DNA of 58,034 nucleotides, taken from NCBI GenBank assembly GCA_903846075.1, contig CAIMZW010000125.1:1-58034 (forward strand), in the 5' to 3' direction. The DNA is from an uncultured Actinomycetes bacterium (lineage in GTDB: Bacteria > Actinomycetota > Actinomycetes > Nanopelagicales > Nanopelagicaceae). Positions 56,342-58,034 of the stretch are shown one piece after another. A program made the position numbers and the translations under genes. Positions within the stretch are counted from its first letter, which is position 1, and the number at the start of each line of letters is the position of its first letter. The notes under the pieces were generated by a model. It was not told the origin of the DNA. It saw only the letters and a list, made by a program, of their open reading frames with translations, and ran no database searches.

Positions 56342-56800
56342 ATGGCTGTAGAAGTTGGCTCGATTGCTCCAGATTTTGCCTTGAAAGATCAACATGGTCA
56401 GGTTGTTACCCTCTCTTCATTCAAGGGTGCCAAAAACGTAGTATTGCTTTTTTACCCATTTGCTTTCTCCGGAACCTGCACCGGCGAACTCTGCTCTATG
56501 CGCGATGACCTCAGCGCCTTCCAGAATGACGACGTTCAACTTTTGGCAGTCTCAGCCGACACCGTCTTCTCTCAAAAAGTTTTCGCAGAGCGTGAAGGTT
56601 ACGAATTTCCAGTTCTCTCCGATTACTGGCCACATGGCGCTGTTGCCAAGGCTTACGGAATTTTCGATGAAGATCGCGGATGTGCAATTCGAGGCACTTT
56701 TGTGATTGATAAAGAGGGAATTATCCGCTGGGAGGTCGTTAACGGCCTCGGTCAAGCTCGCAGTTTGGAAGATTACAAGGCAGCGCTAGCCGCTCTATAA
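56342..56800 (+). CDS. Peroxiredoxin (AhpE-like position, PrxQ/Bcp-like cysteines)
   Basis: 152 residues. Thiol peroxidase of the AhpC/TSA superfamily. FYPFAFSGTCTGELCSMRDD holds the peroxidatic Cys46 with its conserved Thr/Arg surroundings and a second Cys51 five residues later, the spacing of the atypical two-Cys Bcp/PrxQ enzymes, whereas M. tuberculosis AhpE has one. WPHGAVAKAYGIFDEDRGCAIRGTFVIDKEGIIRW is the usual C-terminal half. AAAGG precedes the ATG. Gene order (aceE, DUF3052, this, tRNA-Val) is as for ahpE. Confidence 0.9.
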   Translation: MAVEVGSIAPDFALKDQHGQVVTLSSFKGAKNVVLLFYPFAFSGTCTGELCSMRDDLSAFQNDDVQLLAVSADTVFSQKVFAEREGYEFPVLSDYWPHGAVAKAYGIFDEDRGCAIRGTFVIDKEGIIRWEVVNGLGQARSLEDYKAALAAL

Positions 56801-56841
56801 ATAACGCGGAGCAGAATTCAGCAAGAATCCGATTTTTGCGT

Positions 56842-56869
56842 GCCCCACTCACTTTGCGTAGAGTGGGGC
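56842..56869. other. GC-rich hairpin between peroxiredoxin and tRNA-Val genes
   Basis: GCCCCACTC (56842-56850) pairs perfectly with GAGTGGGGC (56861-56869) over a 10-base loop. It has no adjacent U-run on either strand, so intrinsic termination is uncertain; it may end the peroxiredoxin transcript with Rho or mark the start of tRNA transcription. Confidence 0.4.
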
Positions 56870-56915
56870 GCTCGCAAGAGGTTCCAATAGTTTAGATAAG
56901 TTCAGATCACAGTTT

Positions 56916-56990
56916 GGGTGCTTAGCTCAGCGGTAGAGCGCCTCGTTTACACCGAGGATGTCGGGGGTTCGAACCCCTCAGCGCCCACCA
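56916..56990 (+). tRNA. tRNA-Val (anticodon UAC)
   Basis: Acceptor GGGTGCT (56916-56922) pairs with AGCGCCC (one T-G pair), A73 at 56987 and encoded CCA at 56988-56990. The D-arm TAGCTCAGCGGTAGAGCG is standard. Anticodon stem CCTCG/CGAGG encloses TTTACAC, giving UAC, which reads GUN valine codons. T-loop GGTTCGAACCC. Unlike the tRNA-Leu gene, CCA is encoded. Confidence 0.98.
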
Positions 56991-57016
56991 CGCAACGATG
57001 ATGGGAGGGAGCGACT

Positions 57017-57742
57017 TTGAAGGCTCCTGTTGCCCAACAGTCACTTCTTATCGAACTTCAATTGATCGATTCCGCGATCTTGCACGCCACAAATCGCCTC
57101 AAGGCTCTACCAGAGCGCGAACAAATTTCAGCCATTCATGCCAGACTCAAGAAAACTGCAGAAGAGTTGGCCGTGATCGAGACTGAATTGGCCGATGTTG
57201 CCATCGACCTTCGCCGCAGTGAAAATGATGTCGAACAAGTTGCCGATCGCATGGCAAAGGATGAGGCGCGATTGGCTTCAGGCAACGCTTCGCCAAAAGA
57301 ATTAGAACAATTGCAACATGAAGTCCAGACGCTGACCAAGCGTAAGGCCGACTTAGAAGATGCCGAATTGGAAATCATGATGCGCCATGATGGCGTGAAG
57401 GCAAGATTCGATGAGTTGAAGAGCGATGAGGTTGGGCTCCAAAAGTTGGAGTTTGAATTAAATGTTCGACTCGAGAACGGCATCACCGAAATTGAAAATG
57501 AACTCAATGCCAAAAAAGATGAACGGTTAGCTTTGCTGCCAAAAATAGATCTTGCGTTGGTTGAGCTCTACGAGAAAATACGTAGCTCTAGCGGTGGACT
57601 CGGCGCAGCTTTAATGGTGGGAATTAATTGTGGTGGCTGCAACCTCGCCATCAACGCTATCGAGTTAGAACGCATTAAGGGATTGGATCCGGAAGAAGTC
57701 CTTCGATGTGAAGAGTGTCGCCGGATATTGGTACGCCCCTAG
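57017..57742 (+). CDS. Coiled-coil protein with C-terminal C4 zinc ribbon (Rv2229c-like)
   Basis: 241 residues from a TTG with GGGAGGG upstream. A long antiparallel coiled coil (about residues 10-180) is followed by a zinc ribbon with two CxxC pairs: INCGGCNLAIN and LRCEECRRILVRP. This is the DUF164/CT398-like family; related proteins bind nucleic acids or assist secretion and flagellar assembly, but the actinobacterial role is unknown. It is followed two bases later by the RNase H gene, as in mycobacteria. Confidence 0.87.
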   Translation: MKAPVAQQSLLIELQLIDSAILHATNRLKALPEREQISAIHARLKKTAEELAVIETELADVAIDLRRSENDVEQVADRMAKDEARLASGNASPKELEQLQHEVQTLTKRKADLEDAELEIMMRHDGVKARFDELKSDEVGLQKLEFELNVRLENGITEIENELNAKKDERLALLPKIDLALVELYEKIRSSSGGLGAALMVGINCGGCNLAINAIELERIKGLDPEEVLRCEECRRILVRP

Positions 57743-57744
57743 CA

Positions 57745-58034
57745 ATGGCTCGATCTTTTGTTGTAACTGCTGATGGCGGATCTCGCGGAAACCCTGGTCC
57801 GGCTGCATTCGGTGCCGTGGTTTATGAGGGCGACCATGTACTTGCTGAAATCTGGGAATCGATCGGAATTGCCTCCAACAATGTGGCCGAATATCGCGGA
57901 TTGATTGCCGGATTAACCGCGGCACATGGCCTCGACCCAGAAGCAACCATTCATGTGAAAATGGATTCCAAATTGGTTGTCGAGCAAATGTCTGGTCGTT
58001 GGCAGGTCAAACATCCCGATATGCGCACCTTGGC
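57745..58034 (+). CDS. RNase HI domain protein (3' end outside window)
   Basis: ATG at 57745, two bases after the previous stop; the frame is open to the window's end (96 complete codons). It opens MARSFVVTADGGSRGNPGPA with the first catalytic Asp of RNase HI, then NNVAEYRGLIAGL (second acidic residue, Glu) and MDSKLVVEQMSGRW (third, Asp). It degrades RNA in RNA-DNA hybrids. By gene order it probably continues into a C-terminal phosphoglycerate-mutase-like phosphatase, as in the bifunctional Rv2228c, but that part is not visible. Confidence 0.93.
   Translation, partial: MARSFVVTADGGSRGNPGPAAFGAVVYEGDHVLAEIWESIGIASNNVAEYRGLIAGLTAAHGLDPEATIHVKMDSKLVVEQMSGRWQVKHPDMRTL

Noticed and set aside
56842-56869. 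Intrinsic terminator after the peroxiredoxin gene
   Set aside because: The stem is good but no U-run follows on either strand, so it is listed only as a hairpin.

Overview
The window is chromosomal DNA of an actinobacterium with moderate GC content and tightly packed genes, most likely a small-genome planktonic lineage (Nanopelagicales/acI-like; this placement is inference). Three things support this. The gene order from argS at 14255 to glgE at 52799 follows the Mycobacterium tuberculosis order Rv1292-Rv1327c (argS, lysA, hom, thrC, thrB, rho, rpmE, prfA, prmC, sua5-like, wecA, atpI, atpBEFHAGDC, PduO, murA, thioredoxin/TPR protein, glgB, glgE). glyA sits between the sua5-like gene and wecA, as I recall from Streptomyces. 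The right end (aceE, DUF3052, AhpE-like peroxiredoxin, tRNA-Val, zinc-ribbon protein, RNase H) follows the Rv2241-Rv2228c order. Streptomyces-type xylose isomerase, actinobacterial-length AtpH, Rho with a charged insertion and GlgE also fit.

Layout. 1-8.1 kb is accessory: the end of a DipZ-like protein, an MMPL exporter, a DUF1349 protein, an LPXTG-anchored DUF3494 (ice-binding type) adhesin with its own class D-like sortase, an isochorismatase-fold hydrolase, a DinB-fold protein, an MFS transporter and a small helix-hairpin-helix protein. 8.1-9.6 kb is a miniature island: one fic gene between a tRNA-Leu(UAG) gene and a displaced copy of that tRNA's 3' end. 9.6-14.1 kb holds xylose uptake and isomerisation. 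14.2-20.6 kb is argS plus the lysine/threonine genes. 20.6-26.9 kb is rho, rpmE, prfA, prmC, a degenerate Sua5-like gene and glyA. 27-35.6 kb is wecA and the whole F1Fo ATP synthase operon. 35.7-48.9 kb is mixed: murA, PduO adenosyltransferase, a four-gene ABC-exporter operon with a lysine-rich secreted protein, an aldehyde dehydrogenase, an alpha/beta hydrolase, an Hsp20 gene split by a frameshift, an AI-2E-family membrane protein, DUF4032, a thioredoxin-like/TPR protein and an MFS transporter. 48.9-55.5 kb is a translationally coupled aceE-glgE-glgB operon. The right end carries DUF3052, a peroxiredoxin, tRNA-Val(UAC), a coiled-coil zinc-ribbon protein and the start of an RNase H gene.

Best leads. 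(1) The fic island: a 26-bp tRNA-derived direct repeat, a fic gene whose last codons and stop come from the antisense of the tRNA, a 15-bp perfect palindrome plus a third half-site in its promoter region, and no integrase. (2) hsp20: its Shine-Dalgarno and ATG lead into a frame that ends early, while the conserved GFDR segment and alpha-crystallin domain are in the -1 frame; the frames meet at a T TTT TTC heptamer. (3) The sortase-anchored ice-binding-type adhesin with paired 19-bp repeats nearby upstream. (4) aceE, glgE and glgB overlapping by 1-4 bases. (5) A Sua5/TsaC homologue lacking the family's catalytic signature. No CRISPR array, transposase, integrase or rRNA was seen.
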